From Nostocoides sp. F2B08 (GTDB lineage Bacteria > Actinomycetota > Actinomycetes > Actinomycetales > Dermatophilaceae), in NCBI RefSeq assembly GCF_009184895.1, contig NZ_WESE01000002.1, positions 186,001 to 250,000 of the forward strand: a DNA stretch of 64,000 nt, read 5' to 3'. This document shows, one piece after another, positions 1-8,474 of this stretch. Below the pieces are notes generated by a model. The model worked only from the letters and a program-made list of their open reading frames with translations. It was not told the DNA's origin and ran no database searches. Position 1 is the first letter of the stretch. Each line of letters begins with the position of its first letter. A program made the position numbers and the translations under genes.

Positions 1-36
1 ACAGCACTCGGGGACGACGCCGGCCCACTGCCGCAG

Positions 37-420
37 ATGCTGCTTCCCGTCGCCACAGGGGCGGACCAGGAGCCGGCCAGGACGACCCCGCTGACGAGCA
101 CCGTCGACATGTCCCGGGTCGTCGCCGTCCGCCCGGACCCCCAGCAACCCGCCTGTGGCCACCTCGACCCGGTTCCGCCAGTGCTCCCCACCGCAGTCGG
201 CTGCGAGGAATGCATGCGACGCGGCACCTCGTGGGTGCACCTGCGCGTCTGCACCGACTGCGGGGCGGTAGGGTGCTGCGACGCATCTCCCGGGCAGCAC
301 GCCCGCGCACACGCCAACACCTTCGGCCACCCAGTCATCGCATCACTGGAACCCGACGAGTCCTGGGCCTACTGCTACGACGACAAAACAACCGTGCAAG
401 GACAGAAACCGCTCGCCTGA
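37..420 (+). CDS. UBP-type zinc finger protein (5' end uncertain)
   Basis: This is a short protein carrying a UBP-type (ubiquitin-protease-like) zinc finger. The pattern is visible as CGH near residue 40, then CEEC, CTDCG, CC and the spaced histidines of QHARAHANTFGHPVI. In actinobacteria such domains occur alone or at the C-terminus of redox or transport proteins; their role is not established. The reading frame is open back to base 1, so the protein may be the tail of a longer gene cut by the window edge. Internal starts are ATG at 37 and ATG at 109, neither with a clear Shine-Dalgarno sequence; the conserved domain would fit entirely in a protein starting at 109. It is followed by the remains of an IS110 element. 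Confidence 0.75.
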   Translation: MLLPVATGADQEPARTTPLTSTVDMSRVVAVRPDPQQPACGHLDPVPPVLPTAVGCEECMRRGTSWVHLRVCTDCGAVGCCDASPGQHARAHANTFGHPVIASLEPDESWAYCYDDKTTVQGQKPLA

Positions 421-619
421 CCCTCCACGCCCACCCCGGCCCCACCCGCAGCGGCCGCCAGCAGGCCGTGCGCCGTCACCTCCCCGGCGGATAGCAGCAC
501 CTGCGGGCACGGTGCAGGCGAGGGTGTGGCCTGAGCGGGGTGTCGGCTTGACTGAAGCCGGTGGAGCACTGTGGTCGAACCGCTGACTTCGCAGCCGTCT
601 TTGTCTTTCGATTGGCGAA

Positions 620-1096
620 CCCGGCGTCGGGCCGGTCGTGGCCGCCCGCGTCCTGGCCGACACCGGCGACATCGCCCGCTTCGCCGACCGGAACCGGTTC
701 GCCTCGTGGACCGGGACCACACCGATCGACGCCTCCTCCGCAGAAATCGTCCGGCATCGGCTCTCCCGCGCCGGGAACCGGCGGATGAACCACATGATCC
801 ATGTCGCCGCCGCCACCCAGATCCGTCTCGAGACCGACGGCCGGCCGTACTACCTGCGCAAGATCGCCGCCGGCAAGAGCCGACGCGAGGCGATGCGCTG
901 CCTGAAGCGTCGCGTCTCCGACGCGATCTATCGGCAGCTGCGCGCCGACGCTCACGCCACCCTCGCGGTCACCGAAGAGGCGGGCCCGGGAGGGCAATGC
1001 GGGGCGTCTCAGATATCCAGCGCGGCCGGCTCGCACCCGCACACCGGCACTTCGGATCAGCCACTTCCCGGACCCGCACCCACGACGCTACCCCCA
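620..1096 (+). pseudogene. IS110-family transposase remnant, copy A (C-terminal part)
   Basis: The frame from about 620 encodes only the C-terminal half of an IS110-type transposase (the transposase_20 region). Recognisable parts are VVAARVLADTGDIARFADRN, FASWTGT, AGNRRMNHM and YYLRKIAAGKSRREAMRCLKR. The RNase-H-like N-terminal half (DEDD) is missing, so this copy cannot be active by itself. The frame runs on to a stop at 1222, but similarity to the second copy (7433-8474) ends near 1096, probably the element's right end. The last 120 nt are about 95% identical to copy B, while the coding part is only about 83% identical. The sequence before 620 does not match the other copy, so the left part was lost by deletion or recombination. 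Confidence 0.85.
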
Positions 1097-1290
1097 GCCA
1101 CCCGGACCGGGAAGAGCCCCACGGCCAGAACCCTCCAAACCACTTCTGACGTCAGAGGGGTGCCGGAGAGACTCAAGATGTCAAGCTCCCCCAGTCTTTG
1201 CGAGAAGCGAGTGGACCCGTAGCGCACGGTTTGCATCAGGGCGACAACGGCGGCGAAGTCACGGGGCCACAGGCCGATACGCTGCCCGGT

Positions 1291-1719
1291 ATGGAGCGCT
1301 TCGAACCGCGGGCGACGACGCACATGCTGGTCGTGGCCGATGCGACAGTCAGCCGCGACTGGTACGTCGATGTGCTCGAGGCCTCGGTGCACGGCGAGTA
1401 CGGCGGGACGTCCGTGGTGCTGGATCTGCACGGGAACTGGCTTCTGCTCGTGACCGGGGGCGGGCCGGGCCCGGACAAGCCCACCGTCACGATGAGCGTG
1501 CCGGATGATCCGGATCGGGTCAGCGCTCAGATCATCTTCCGGGTCGACGATTGTCGACTGACCTACCAGTTGCTCGCGGAACGCGGTGCACAGTTCCTGG
1601 CCCCACCTGTCGATCGCGGTGGTGAGATCAGGGCCTTCTTCCGGGACCTCGATGGCCACCTCTTCGAGATCTCGCAGTTGACTGATCGGCGGAGTGCAGG
1701 GGCAACGGATCGGTCGTGA
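1291..1719 (+). CDS. VOC (glyoxalase/bleomycin-resistance) family protein
   Basis: This is a 142-residue protein of the vicinal-oxygen-chelate fold with a single betaalphabetabetabeta-pair layout. It opens with a strand holding HMLVVADATVSRDWYVDVL and ends with the typical RDLDGHLFEISQL, where the Glu is a usual metal ligand. Family members include glyoxalase I, dioxygenases and antibiotic-binding proteins, and the substrate here cannot be named. The ATG at 1291 was chosen because the conserved domain starts a few residues later; no good Shine-Dalgarno sequence is visible. It stands alone between the IS110 remnant and a lipoprotein gene in the accessory region. Confidence 0.8.
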   Translation: MERFEPRATTHMLVVADATVSRDWYVDVLEASVHGEYGGTSVVLDLHGNWLLLVTGGGPGPDKPTVTMSVPDDPDRVSAQIIFRVDDCRLTYQLLAERGAQFLAPPVDRGGEIRAFFRDLDGHLFEISQLTDRRSAGATDRS

Positions 1720-2011
1720 GGCGCAGCGCACATCACTCGACCTGACCGAAGGCAGTTCAGCCGTGCCGACGCTCCGCAAGCGGCTCTGCTCTCAAGGCCA
1801 TAGGCGGCGGATAGCAAGTCGAGCTCCCGCTCATGCCGAGGTCAGTCCTCGTGGGGTGTCAGGGAAGAACACGGCTCCGATTCCGACGTGATGGGCGGCA
1901 CACCCACGCGGCCACACTCCGCGAGCGGAGGAGGATGAAGGTGAGGCGAGGGGAATGCCATCTCGGCCTCCCCTTGTGAGCCTTCACGCTGAGGAAGGGG
2001 AGGCGAGCGAG

Positions 2012-2617
2012 ATGAGTGGTCGGTGTTGTGAACGGCGAACGAAGCCCTTCGTGCATGCCAAACGCCTGCTAGCGGAGCGCGTTCGGACTGGTGCTCGAGG
2101 TCGCGTTCAGGGAGGCAGATTCGGGAGATTTGTTGCGCTCGGAGCGATGGTGCCGGTATCGGTGGTTCTGATGTTTGGGGCGGGTTGTGCTGCTGGCGAC
2201 CAGTCCGGAGACGGCCCAGTAAAGGATGCGGTGACGGGTACCGCGACCTGCGCATTGATTACCCTGCCCTCGGGGACCACCGAGGACGGGACGGAGGTGG
2301 TGAAAGAGCGGTTCACCTGCACTGACGTCACATCAGACCCTCGAGTCAGCGGCGAAGAGGTGCTCGAGATCGAGACCCTCCTTTACGACGACCACTCTGC
2401 GCCGTGGTCGGTCACGAGCGCCACCATCACCACGGAGGACGGGGTCTGGCGTGGCACGGGCGACGGTGTTCTTCGCTTCGACGGCGACGGGCCCTACAAC
2501 TACGGGGAGACGATCTATCGCGGGGAGGGTCCCTACGAAGGCCTCACGTATCACTGCCTGGTCGCCGGATCCAACGGGGAGCTGGTGCTCGCAGGATGGA
2601 TCGAATCGACCGAGTGA
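2012..2617 (+). CDS. Hypothetical secreted or lipid-anchored protein
   Basis: The family is not recognised. The 201-residue product has a long basic N-terminal stretch (about 40 residues), a hydrophobic segment (VPVSVVLMFG) and a Cys in AGCAAGD that could be lipidated, though the lipobox is weak. The mature part, about 140 residues, is rich in Gly, Thr and acidic residues and probably forms a beta-rich fold (for example VWRGTGDGVLRFDGDG and YRGEGPYEGLTYH), resembling small jelly-roll domains. The start at 2012 was chosen because GGGGAGG lies 8 nt upstream; an ATG at 2147 would give a shorter signal peptide without positive charges. Base composition is less GC-biased than in the core genes, which fits acquisition by transfer. 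Confidence 0.6.
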   Translation: MSGRCCERRTKPFVHAKRLLAERVRTGARGRVQGGRFGRFVALGAMVPVSVVLMFGAGCAAGDQSGDGPVKDAVTGTATCALITLPSGTTEDGTEVVKERFTCTDVTSDPRVSGEEVLEIETLLYDDHSAPWSVTSATITTEDGVWRGTGDGVLRFDGDGPYNYGETIYRGEGPYEGLTYHCLVAGSNGELVLAGWIESTE

Positions 2618-2746
2618 ATCACGATCGAATCATCTGGGTGGACAGCATCCGTAGCGATTCCATTCGAGGGACAGGTCGCATGGGGCGTGCGGCTTCGACG
2701 AACCACCGTCCGATCATGCCGCGATCCGCGCGGTCAACAGGCGGCG

Positions 2747-3136
2747 CTATGACGCGGCTCCCATTCGCGCTGCGAGCCAGGCCGCGATCTGCGGAACGTC
2801 CAGCCCGCCGGCGGCTGCCGCGAGCATCCTCTGCTCCGCCTCGTCGACGGTGTAGGTCAGATCGCGGCCATTAAGGAGGCAGAGGATGCGCGCGGCCGAC
2901 CAGGCCAGGCGTTTGTTGCCGTCCACCAAGGCGTGGGTGCGGACCAAGGAATGCAGCAGCGCCGCGACCTTGTCCTCGAACCCCGGGTAGGCGTCGTCGC
3001 CGAACACGGTTGTCCTCGGCCGTGCGGCGGCCGCGGCGAGCAGCCCTAGGTCCCTGAACGCGACGTCGTCGAGCACCCCGGAGGCGATCTCCAGAAGGTC
3101 CTCGACCGACAGGTAGTCCAGCTCCTCGGCGCTCAC
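2747..3136 (-). CDS. Fic/Doc-family toxin (Doc-like)
   Basis: This 129-residue protein carries the Doc-type Fic motif HALVDGNKR (family pattern HxFxDGNK/R), about residues 69-77. Doc of phage P1 phosphorylates EF-Tu and stops translation, and the short length with Lys in the last part of the motif fits that subgroup rather than AMPylating Fic proteins. The gene starts inside the last codons of the antitoxin gene (ATGA overlap at 3133-3136), so the two are translationally coupled, with the antitoxin first as usual. The operator palindrome upstream at 3336-3360 would control both genes. No frameshift or missing motif residue is visible, so the toxin looks functional. Confidence 0.88.
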   Translation of the reverse strand: MSAEELDYLSVEDLLEIASGVLDDVAFRDLGLLAAAAARPRTTVFGDDAYPGFEDKVAALLHSLVRTHALVDGNKRLAWSAARILCLLNGRDLTYTVDEAEQRMLAAAAGGLDVPQIAAWLAARMGAAS

Positions 3137-3330
3137 CGACTCAGTCGCTCGAGCAGCTCGCTGTCCTCGGTGCGGACCCGCTCGATCGCGGCCCTCAATC
3201 GCTGCGGACGCCCTGAGACGTACTGAGCGATCGCGGCTCGAGCGACCTCCTGCATGGACCGCCCCTCCTCTTCGGCCTTCTTGCGCAGGGCGTCGCTCTC
3301 AGCGTCGGTCAGCCTCAGGCTCATCGCCAT
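3133..3330 (-). CDS. Ribbon-helix-helix antitoxin paired with the Doc-like toxin
   Basis: This is a 65-residue protein with an N-terminal ribbon-helix-helix pattern: a beta strand MSLRLTDAESDAL, then helices KKAEEEGRSMQEVARAAIAQYV. The acidic and basic C-terminal tail (RAAIERVRTEDSELLERLSR) is expected to bind and neutralise the toxin. Proteins of this kind bind their own promoter as dimers. The likely operator is the 25-bp palindrome that begins 6 nt upstream of the ATG at 3330. Such a short distance means the operator overlaps the ribosome-binding region or the transcript is nearly leaderless. The last codons overlap the toxin start by 4 nt. Confidence 0.85.
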   Translation of the reverse strand: MAMSLRLTDAESDALRKKAEEEGRSMQEVARAAIAQYVSGRPQRLRAAIERVRTEDSELLERLSR

Positions 3331-3335
3331 ACCCT

Positions 3336-3360
3336 GGATGGTACCGCAGCGGTACCATCC
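3336..3360. promoter_or_regulatory. Palindromic operator of the Doc-like toxin-antitoxin pair
   Basis: The arms GGATGGTACCGC and GCGGTACCATCC are perfect inverted repeats of 12 bp around a single central A. The site ends 6 nt before the antitoxin start codon on the minus strand. RHH antitoxins commonly repress their own operon through such sites; that this protein binds here is inferred. Confidence 0.8.
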
Positions 3361-3470
3361 AGACCCGTGCGCGCCGCGGCACCGATCGCAGGGGGGTGTG
3401 CGCTACGCGGCGAAGTGACTCAGGTGGTGCATGTTGGCACAGGGCTCGATACTCGTGTGTGTCCAGCCGT

Positions 3471-4334
3471 CTAGCGCGCGGTCGGCTGGAGGACGAAGTC
3501 GTAGTGCGCGGTCACGAACGGCATCTCGAGTGAGGAGCCGTCGGGCGCGGGCCCCGGCTCGTGCGGGAGGAAGGGTGTGATCAGCTCTTCCTTGACCCCG
3601 AAGACGACGTCGTCGTCGAGGTTGGGGGTCCCCTCGGCGAACAGGTGCGTCACCAGGCGCTCGTACCCGTCCTCCTCGAGGAGGAAGTGGATGTGGGAGG
3701 GGCGGAAGTAGCTGATGTCGGTCGTGGCGATGAGGTCACCGACGGGGCCGTCCATCGGGATGGCGTAGCCGAGCGGGACGATGCTGCGGATGCAGTACGT
3801 GCCGTCCTCGCGAGTGTGGTACTTGGCGCGCAGCCGGGCTTCGTCGACGTCGAGCTGTGCCTCGTACGTGCCGTCGGCGTCGGCTTGCCAGACGTCGAGC
3901 ACGGCGCCGGCGATCGGCTCGCCTGTCACTGACCGCACGGTGCCGGTGATGAAGAACGGGGTCCCCTCGATCCCGTCGGACATGTCCCACCCGTAGGGCG
4001 CGGGCGGTGAGCCGTCGATGTGGAACGGCCCGAGGACCGTCGCGGGCGTGGCGCCGGGTCCGAAGTGGTTGTTCATCTGGACCACGAGCATGCTGAGCCC
4101 CAGGACGTCCGACGCGAGGATGAACTCCTCGCGTTTGTCGTCGCTGATCTGGCCCACGCGGGTCAGCCACTGGATCCCGGCCATCCACTCGCCCTCGGTG
4201 AGTCGGACCTCGCGCGCGAAGTCGTGCAGGTGACGCACGAGGCTGGTCAGCACCTCTGCCTGCCGCGGGTCGTGGGCCGTCCCCCACCGGTCGACGGCGA
4301 GGTCGGTGATGTTGTCTTCGGTGGCGTAAGTCAT
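3471..4334 (-). CDS. Intradiol ring-cleavage dioxygenase (hydroxyquinol/catechol 1,2-dioxygenase type)
   Basis: This 287-residue enzyme has the layout of the intradiol dioxygenases: a helical N-terminal dimerisation domain followed by a beta-sandwich. These enzymes use Fe(III) to split the ring of catechol or hydroxyquinol between the two hydroxyls. Candidate iron ligands are the Tyr of PAPYGWD, the Tyr of ISYFRPS and the two His of SHIHF, and LDVWQADADGTY is a family signature. Length and overall pattern fit hydroxyquinol 1,2-dioxygenases best, though catechol or chlorocatechol cannot be excluded. The ATG at 4334 (MTYATED) is preferred because the extra 38 residues upstream are low-complexity Arg/Pro. 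No maleylacetate reductase or other ring-cleavage gene lies nearby, so it is an isolated enzyme here. Confidence 0.87.
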   Translation of the reverse strand: MTYATEDNITDLAVDRWGTAHDPRQAEVLTSLVRHLHDFAREVRLTEGEWMAGIQWLTRVGQISDDKREEFILASDVLGLSMLVVQMNNHFGPGATPATVLGPFHIDGSPPAPYGWDMSDGIEGTPFFITGTVRSVTGEPIAGAVLDVWQADADGTYEAQLDVDEARLRAKYHTREDGTYCIRSIVPLGYAIPMDGPVGDLIATTDISYFRPSHIHFLLEEDGYERLVTHLFAEGTPNLDDDVVFGVKEELITPFLPHEPGPAPDGSSLEMPFVTAHYDFVLQPTAR

Positions 4335-4652
4335 CGGGGCCTGCTCTGCGCGACGGGAACGCCGAGGTGCGCCGGGCAGGCCCGGCCGGTCCAACGCACT
4401 CCGGAGGACTGGTGCGGTCTGGTGCCGAGGGGCTCCTCGGCTGGTCACACTATTGCGTCAACGCGCACCGGGCGCCACCCCCAGGCCACATGGACACCGT
4501 CGTCGCGGGGCCGCGATTGCGTCGTCGGAGATGATCGGATCATGGATGCCGAGGTCGGTACTCACCGACGGCTCGCCGTCGTACAGGACCCATCCGGCCG
4601 CCGAGCGACACGCGGCGGGAGGTTGAGTTGTGACGGGTCGGCTGCCTGTCGC
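4335..4652. other. Intergenic stretch without a recognised gene
   Basis: About 318 nt lie between the hydrolase stop and the dioxygenase start, both on the minus strand. I see no conserved protein, RNA or strong hairpin here. The promoter of the dioxygenase gene presumably lies within it. Confidence 0.5.
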
Positions 4653-5693
4653 TTACTTCGGTGTGGCGAGTGCGCGGATTGCGTCGAGGACGAGTTCTGG
4701 TTCGTCGACGTAGACGGTGTGGCCGCTGTTCTCGGCCACGATGAGCCGGGCGTTGCTGGATCGGGTGAGGTGGTCCTCTTGCAGGCTTCGCCGGATCGAG
4801 TTGATCCGCTCGGCCTCGTCACCGGTCAGGGGATTGCCCGGGTCGGTTTCGCCGACGCCGAGGCCGGCAGCGATGACGATGAGGGGCAGGTCACCGAGCG
4901 AGCCCCGACCTGGAACCTGAGCCATGGTCTGGTCCCAGGCGTCGTGCTCGGCGATCGCGGCTTGCATGCTGTGCGGCTGGGCGAACTGGGCGGCCCACTG
5001 GTACTTCAGCTGCAACGGCAGCCAGCCAGGGGCCAGCGGTAGGACCTCGACGGGTCCGACCTGGCCCGCTTCCACCCGGGCCGCGATGCTCTCGAACTGC
5101 GCGTCCAAGTCCTTCTGGGCCGCTACGTAGGCGGGGACGTCGGCGAACGCCTCCTCCTGGCGTGGGTGGGAGGAGTCGATGAGCACCACGCCGGCGACCT
5201 CCTCGAGGTGGTCCTCGGCGAAGAGCAGCGTGGTCAGTCCGCCGAAGGAGTGACCGGCCAGCACGTACGGGCCGGACTCGCCGGTCGCCTCGAGCAGCGC
5301 CTCGAACTCGGTGACGATCTGGGCGCCGGTGCGCGGCATGGGGCCGGGCTCGCTCCATCCGTAGCCGGCTCGGTCGTAGGTGCAGACCCGAGTCGTTGTC
5401 GCCAGCTCGTCCTGCAACCCCCGCAGGTAGAGCGACCAGTCTCCCAGGCCCGCCTCCAACAGGACGGTCCGCTCGCCTTCTCCGGTGCAGTACAGGTGCA
5501 GCCGATGTCCACCCACGTCAACGAGCTCACCCGGCGGCTCAGGCAACGTCAGATACGGGGGGACCGTCTTGCTGGCAGCTGTCCGTTCCGTGGTGGTCTC
5601 GCTCCGCGGTTGAGCCGGATCGCCGGAACAACCGGACACGGCGACGGCACCGGTCAATGCAAGCAATCCTGCGAAGCGAAGGTACGGGCGCAT
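4653..5693 (-). CDS. Alpha/beta-hydrolase lipoprotein
   Basis: This 346-residue protein begins with a lipoprotein signal peptide (MRPYLRFAG, hydrophobic core, lipobox VSGC near residue 22) and then carries an alpha/beta-hydrolase domain. The nucleophile elbow is GHSFGG (about residue 147), the oxyanion region follows the strand LLEAGLGDWS, and the catalytic His is likely that of NSGHTVYVD. It would be anchored to the outside of the membrane and hydrolyse an ester or similar bond of unknown identity. It is not obviously part of an operon: 318 nt separate it from the dioxygenase gene downstream. The ATG at 5693 gives a textbook signal peptide. Confidence 0.85.
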   Translation of the reverse strand: MRPYLRFAGLLALTGAVAVSGCSGDPAQPRSETTTERTAASKTVPPYLTLPEPPGELVDVGGHRLHLYCTGEGERTVLLEAGLGDWSLYLRGLQDELATTTRVCTYDRAGYGWSEPGPMPRTGAQIVTEFEALLEATGESGPYVLAGHSFGGLTTLLFAEDHLEEVAGVVLIDSSHPRQEEAFADVPAYVAAQKDLDAQFESIAARVEAGQVGPVEVLPLAPGWLPLQLKYQWAAQFAQPHSMQAAIAEHDAWDQTMAQVPGRGSLGDLPLIVIAAGLGVGETDPGNPLTGDEAERINSIRRSLQEDHLTRSSNARLIVAENSGHTVYVDEPELVLDAIRALATPK

Positions 5694-6041
5694 GGCGCTC
5701 CGATCCGCTGCCAGACCATCCGGCTGCTACACACCTCGAGTGTGGGCTCCACGGATGTCCCGGCACAAGAGACCCCCAATGTCCGGGGGCCGAAGTCGCG
5801 AACGGGTGGTCCTCCCGGCCGTATCGGGTCGCCAGTGACGATCGGAGCGACGCCCCCGTCACGGCGTTCCTCTACCCTCCCTCGTTTGGGCAGCCTGCCG
5901 CCCGACCCTGGACGCGATAGCACCAGCCCATCAGCCGGCGACGTGATGCCTCTGCAGTCGCGCGTGCACGGTGGCGTGCGGGGCCGGTCTTCCGATCAAG
6001 CCAGCCGACGCCATAGACTGGAACGTCAAGAGGAGACGACG
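5694..6041. other. Intergenic stretch without a recognised gene
   Basis: About 348 nt between divergent genes. A small inverted repeat (CACAC-CTCGA-GTGTG) lies near 5731-5745, upstream of the hydrolase gene. Otherwise I see no coding or RNA signal; it must contain two divergent promoters. Confidence 0.45.
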
Positions 6042-6197
6042 ATGGGCAAGCGACTCCGATGCCGGCTTGGCATGCACACCTGGGTGCAGCGGAAGACCGC
6101 GGACAACCAGCCCTACCGGGCCTGTGCTCTCTGCGGCGCAGAGGATGTCCGCGGAGAGGGAAGAAGGCACGGATTGCCTGAGATCGGTGGCGGCTGA
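6042..6197 (+). CDS. Small zinc-ribbon-like protein (51 residues)
   Basis: This is a short basic protein with two metal-binding half-sites: C-x5-H in RCRLGMHTW and CxxC in ACALCG. The pattern CxxxxxHxW...CxxCG resembles small DUF1660-like proteins found in actinobacteria and their phages. The ATG at 6042 follows AAGAGGAG at a suitable distance, which argues for real translation. Function is unknown; a nucleic-acid or protein-binding zinc module is plausible. Confidence 0.6.
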   Translation: MGKRLRCRLGMHTWVQRKTADNQPYRACALCGAEDVRGEGRRHGLPEIGGG

Positions 6198-6499
6198 GCT
6201 CAGGTCTGGCTGCAAGATGGGGCGATTCGGGGCGAACTGACGCTGCCCTCCAGGCGCACCCCGAACTGCGCCCAGCTCCCGGCGGAAGGACTCATGTCGG
6301 CCATCACCTCATGCGCCGCACGAGGATGTCGCCGTGGGTGGGTCCAGGCTGAAATGAGGGTGCATTCTGCCGATGGTTGAGCTCGTGGGGATGGCGAGTT
6401 CAGCGACAGGCGACGTGGCGAACGATGCCGAGGCACCTTGGTAGGTTCGTCAGATCGATCGCTGGAGCAACGCACGGAGTCGACCGAAGGCTGACGATC
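6198..6499. other. Intergenic stretch without a recognised gene
   Basis: About 302 nt precede the phosphotransferase gene. Its frame extends upstream to 6377 without a stop, but the sequence there has no conserved features. I see no RNA or hairpin of note. Confidence 0.45.
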
Positions 6500-7351
6500 A
6501 TGGACGGACCGGAGACGTCACGCGCGGCAGCCGCGGCCGCCTCGGTTGCCGCCGCCTTCGGCTTGGCGGCCGATGACGTGGTCATCCTGAATAACTCGAA
6601 CAAGCTCACTCTGCGACTGCTCCCCTGTGACGTGGTGGCTCGCGTGGCACCGGTGGCCTACCAGCTGGGAAGGTTCGAGATCCCGATCGCTCAACGCCTC
6701 GCCAGCCTGGGAAGCCCGGTCGCCGTCCTCGACCCACGAATAGCCCCAGGCGTCCACAGTCGCGGTGGTTTCGAGGCCACGTTCTGGACCTACTACGAAG
6801 CCGCGTCGTCGAACAGCGTCGCACCCGCTGACTACGCCGACGCCCTGCATCGGCTGCACACCGGCATGCGCGCAGTTGACGTCTCCACGCCGCACTTCAC
6901 GGACCGCGTCGAATCAGCGCAACGGCTGCTGGTCGACCGGGACCAGACTCCGACGCTGGTCGACGTCGACCGTGCACTGCTCATCGACACCCTGCGGACC
7001 CGAGCGCGAGCGATCGTGGAACGCGGTACCTCGGAGCAGCTGCTGCATGGAGAGGCGCACTCGGGCAATCTGCTGACCACGAGGCAGGGATTGCTGTTCA
7101 TCGACTTTGAGACGTGCTGCCGTGGACCCGTCGAGTTCGACCTCGCGCACGCGCCCGAGAAGGTCAGCGAGTTCTATCCCGAGGTCGACCGAGACGTGCT
7201 CCGTGACTGTCGATTGCTCACGTTGGCGCTGATGACGACGTGGCGCTGGGACCGAGACGATCAGCTGCCGAACGGTCGTCAGCTGGGTCTGCGGTGGCTC
7301 AGTCAGCTGCGAGCAGCGCTCCAGGCTCGGGACGCGGGCGTCACGAACTGA
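6500..7351 (+). CDS. Phosphotransferase-family protein (APH/choline-kinase fold)
   Basis: This 283-residue protein has the aminoglycoside-phosphotransferase/choline-kinase fold. The catalytic loop is HGEAHSGN (about residues 183-190; Glu replaces the Asp of HGDxxxxN, as in some subfamilies) and the metal-binding Asp is in FIDFETCCRGPVEFDLA. The N-lobe lacks a clear glycine loop, as is common in this family. Substrates range from antibiotics to small metabolites and cannot be predicted. The ATG at 6500 was chosen because the conserved sequence begins there. The gene stands alone and ends just before the left end of an IS110 element. Confidence 0.78.
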   Translation: MDGPETSRAAAAAASVAAAFGLAADDVVILNNSNKLTLRLLPCDVVARVAPVAYQLGRFEIPIAQRLASLGSPVAVLDPRIAPGVHSRGGFEATFWTYYEAASSNSVAPADYADALHRLHTGMRAVDVSTPHFTDRVESAQRLLVDRDQTPTLVDVDRALLIDTLRTRARAIVERGTSEQLLHGEAHSGNLLTTRQGLLFIDFETCCRGPVEFDLAHAPEKVSEFYPEVDRDVLRDCRLLTLALMTTWRWDRDDQLPNGRQLGLRWLSQLRAALQARDAGVTN

Positions 7352-7432
7352 GCCCGTCCGCCCGCACATGGCCGCGCTGAGAGCAGCACCGCCGTCCTCC
7401 TGATTGGATGCGAGACCAAGGCGGCGCTGTCG

Positions 7433-8474
7433 TGAGGGTGTTCATCGGGGTGGATCCCCACAAGCTGTCGGTCACGATCGAGGTCGTCGACAGGCACGAG
7501 AGGGTGTTGGCGACCGGACGGTTCGCCACCGACAACGCCGGCTATCGCGCGATGCGCAAGCACGTCACCGCTTGGCCGGAGCGGACTTGGGCGGTGGAGG
7601 GCAGCAACGGCGCCGGCCGGCGGTTGGCGCAGCGGCTCCTCGCAGATGGCGAGCAGGTGGTCGATGTGCCGGCCAAGCTGTCGGCTCGGGCCAGGTTGTT
7701 CGACACCGGACACAACCGCAAGACCGACGCCCACGACGCGCACTCGGTCGCCGTGGTGGCCGTGCGCACCCCGGGCCTGCGGGTGCTCTCCTACGACGCC
7801 GAACTCGAGGCGTTGCGGATGCTGGTCGACCGCCGCGATCAGCTCAGACCAAGGCCATGCTTGCCTCGGTCCGCCCGCGGGACCTGGTCGGTAAGACCCG
7901 CCGCCGCCTGGCCGCGGAGTTGTTGGCCGAGCTGGTCGTGGTGGAGAAGGAGATCAAGGAGCTGCGCAAGGAGCTCAAGGCGATGGTTCAGGCCCGCGGC
8001 TCGACGTTGATGGAGCTGCCCGGGTCGGGCCGGTCGTCGCCGCACGAGTTCTCGCCGACGTCCGTGACGTGGCCCGCTTCGCCGACCGGAACCGATTCGC
8101 GTCCTGGGCCAGGCACCGCCGCGATCTAGGCCTCCTCCGGTGAGATCGTGCGGCATCGGCTCTCGCGCTGGGAACCGGCGGATGAACCACATGACCCATA
8201 TCGCCGCGGCTACTCAGATCCGCCACGACACCGACGGGCGGGCCTACTACCTGCGCAAGATCGCCGCCGGCAAGAGCCCTCGCGAAGCGATGCGTTGCCT
8301 CAAGCGCCGCATCGCCGACGCCCGAGCCGCCGGCAGTGTCAGCGCCGAGATCGACGAGGCGGGCCCGGGAGGGCACAGCGGGGCGTCTCAGATATCCAGC
8401 GCGGCCGGCTTGCACCCGCACACCGGCACTTCGGATCAGCCACTTCCCGGACCCGCCCACACGACGCTACCCCC
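7433..8474 (+). pseudogene. IS110-family transposase, frameshifted copy B
   Basis: The N-terminal part starting with VFIGVDPHKLSVTIEVV holds the DEDD-type acidic residues (FIGVD, VEGSNG, KTDAHDA) of IS110 transposases. The gene is broken. After DRRDQL near 7843 an internal stretch is missing and the frame changes to the one encoding KAMLASVRPRDLVGKTRRRL. A single-base loss in GELPG/IGPVV near 8028 shifts it again, further indels lie near 8110-8170, and the end (AGNRRMNHM...REAMRCLKRR) is in another frame. Sequence just upstream (GGATGCGAGACC near 7407) looks like a typical left end. Similarity with copy A stops at 8474, giving the right boundary. The element appears inserted at the 5' end of the gene remnant that follows. 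Confidence 0.85.

Noticed and set aside
1842-2255. A 137-codon minus-strand frame
   Set aside because: It opposes a lipoprotein-like gene with a good Shine-Dalgarno sequence. Its translation is Pro/Arg/Ser-rich without any recognised motif.
3410-3423. Shared 14-mer GCGGCGAAGTGACT near 3410 and 9031
   Set aside because: It is short, lies in unremarkable spacers, and no further similarity extends from either copy; a chance or ancient repeat cannot be told apart.
4335-4652. tRNA or small RNA in the gaps of the first 10 kb
   Set aside because: No cloverleaf pattern or GGTTCGAATCC-like T-arm was found on either strand in the gaps read.
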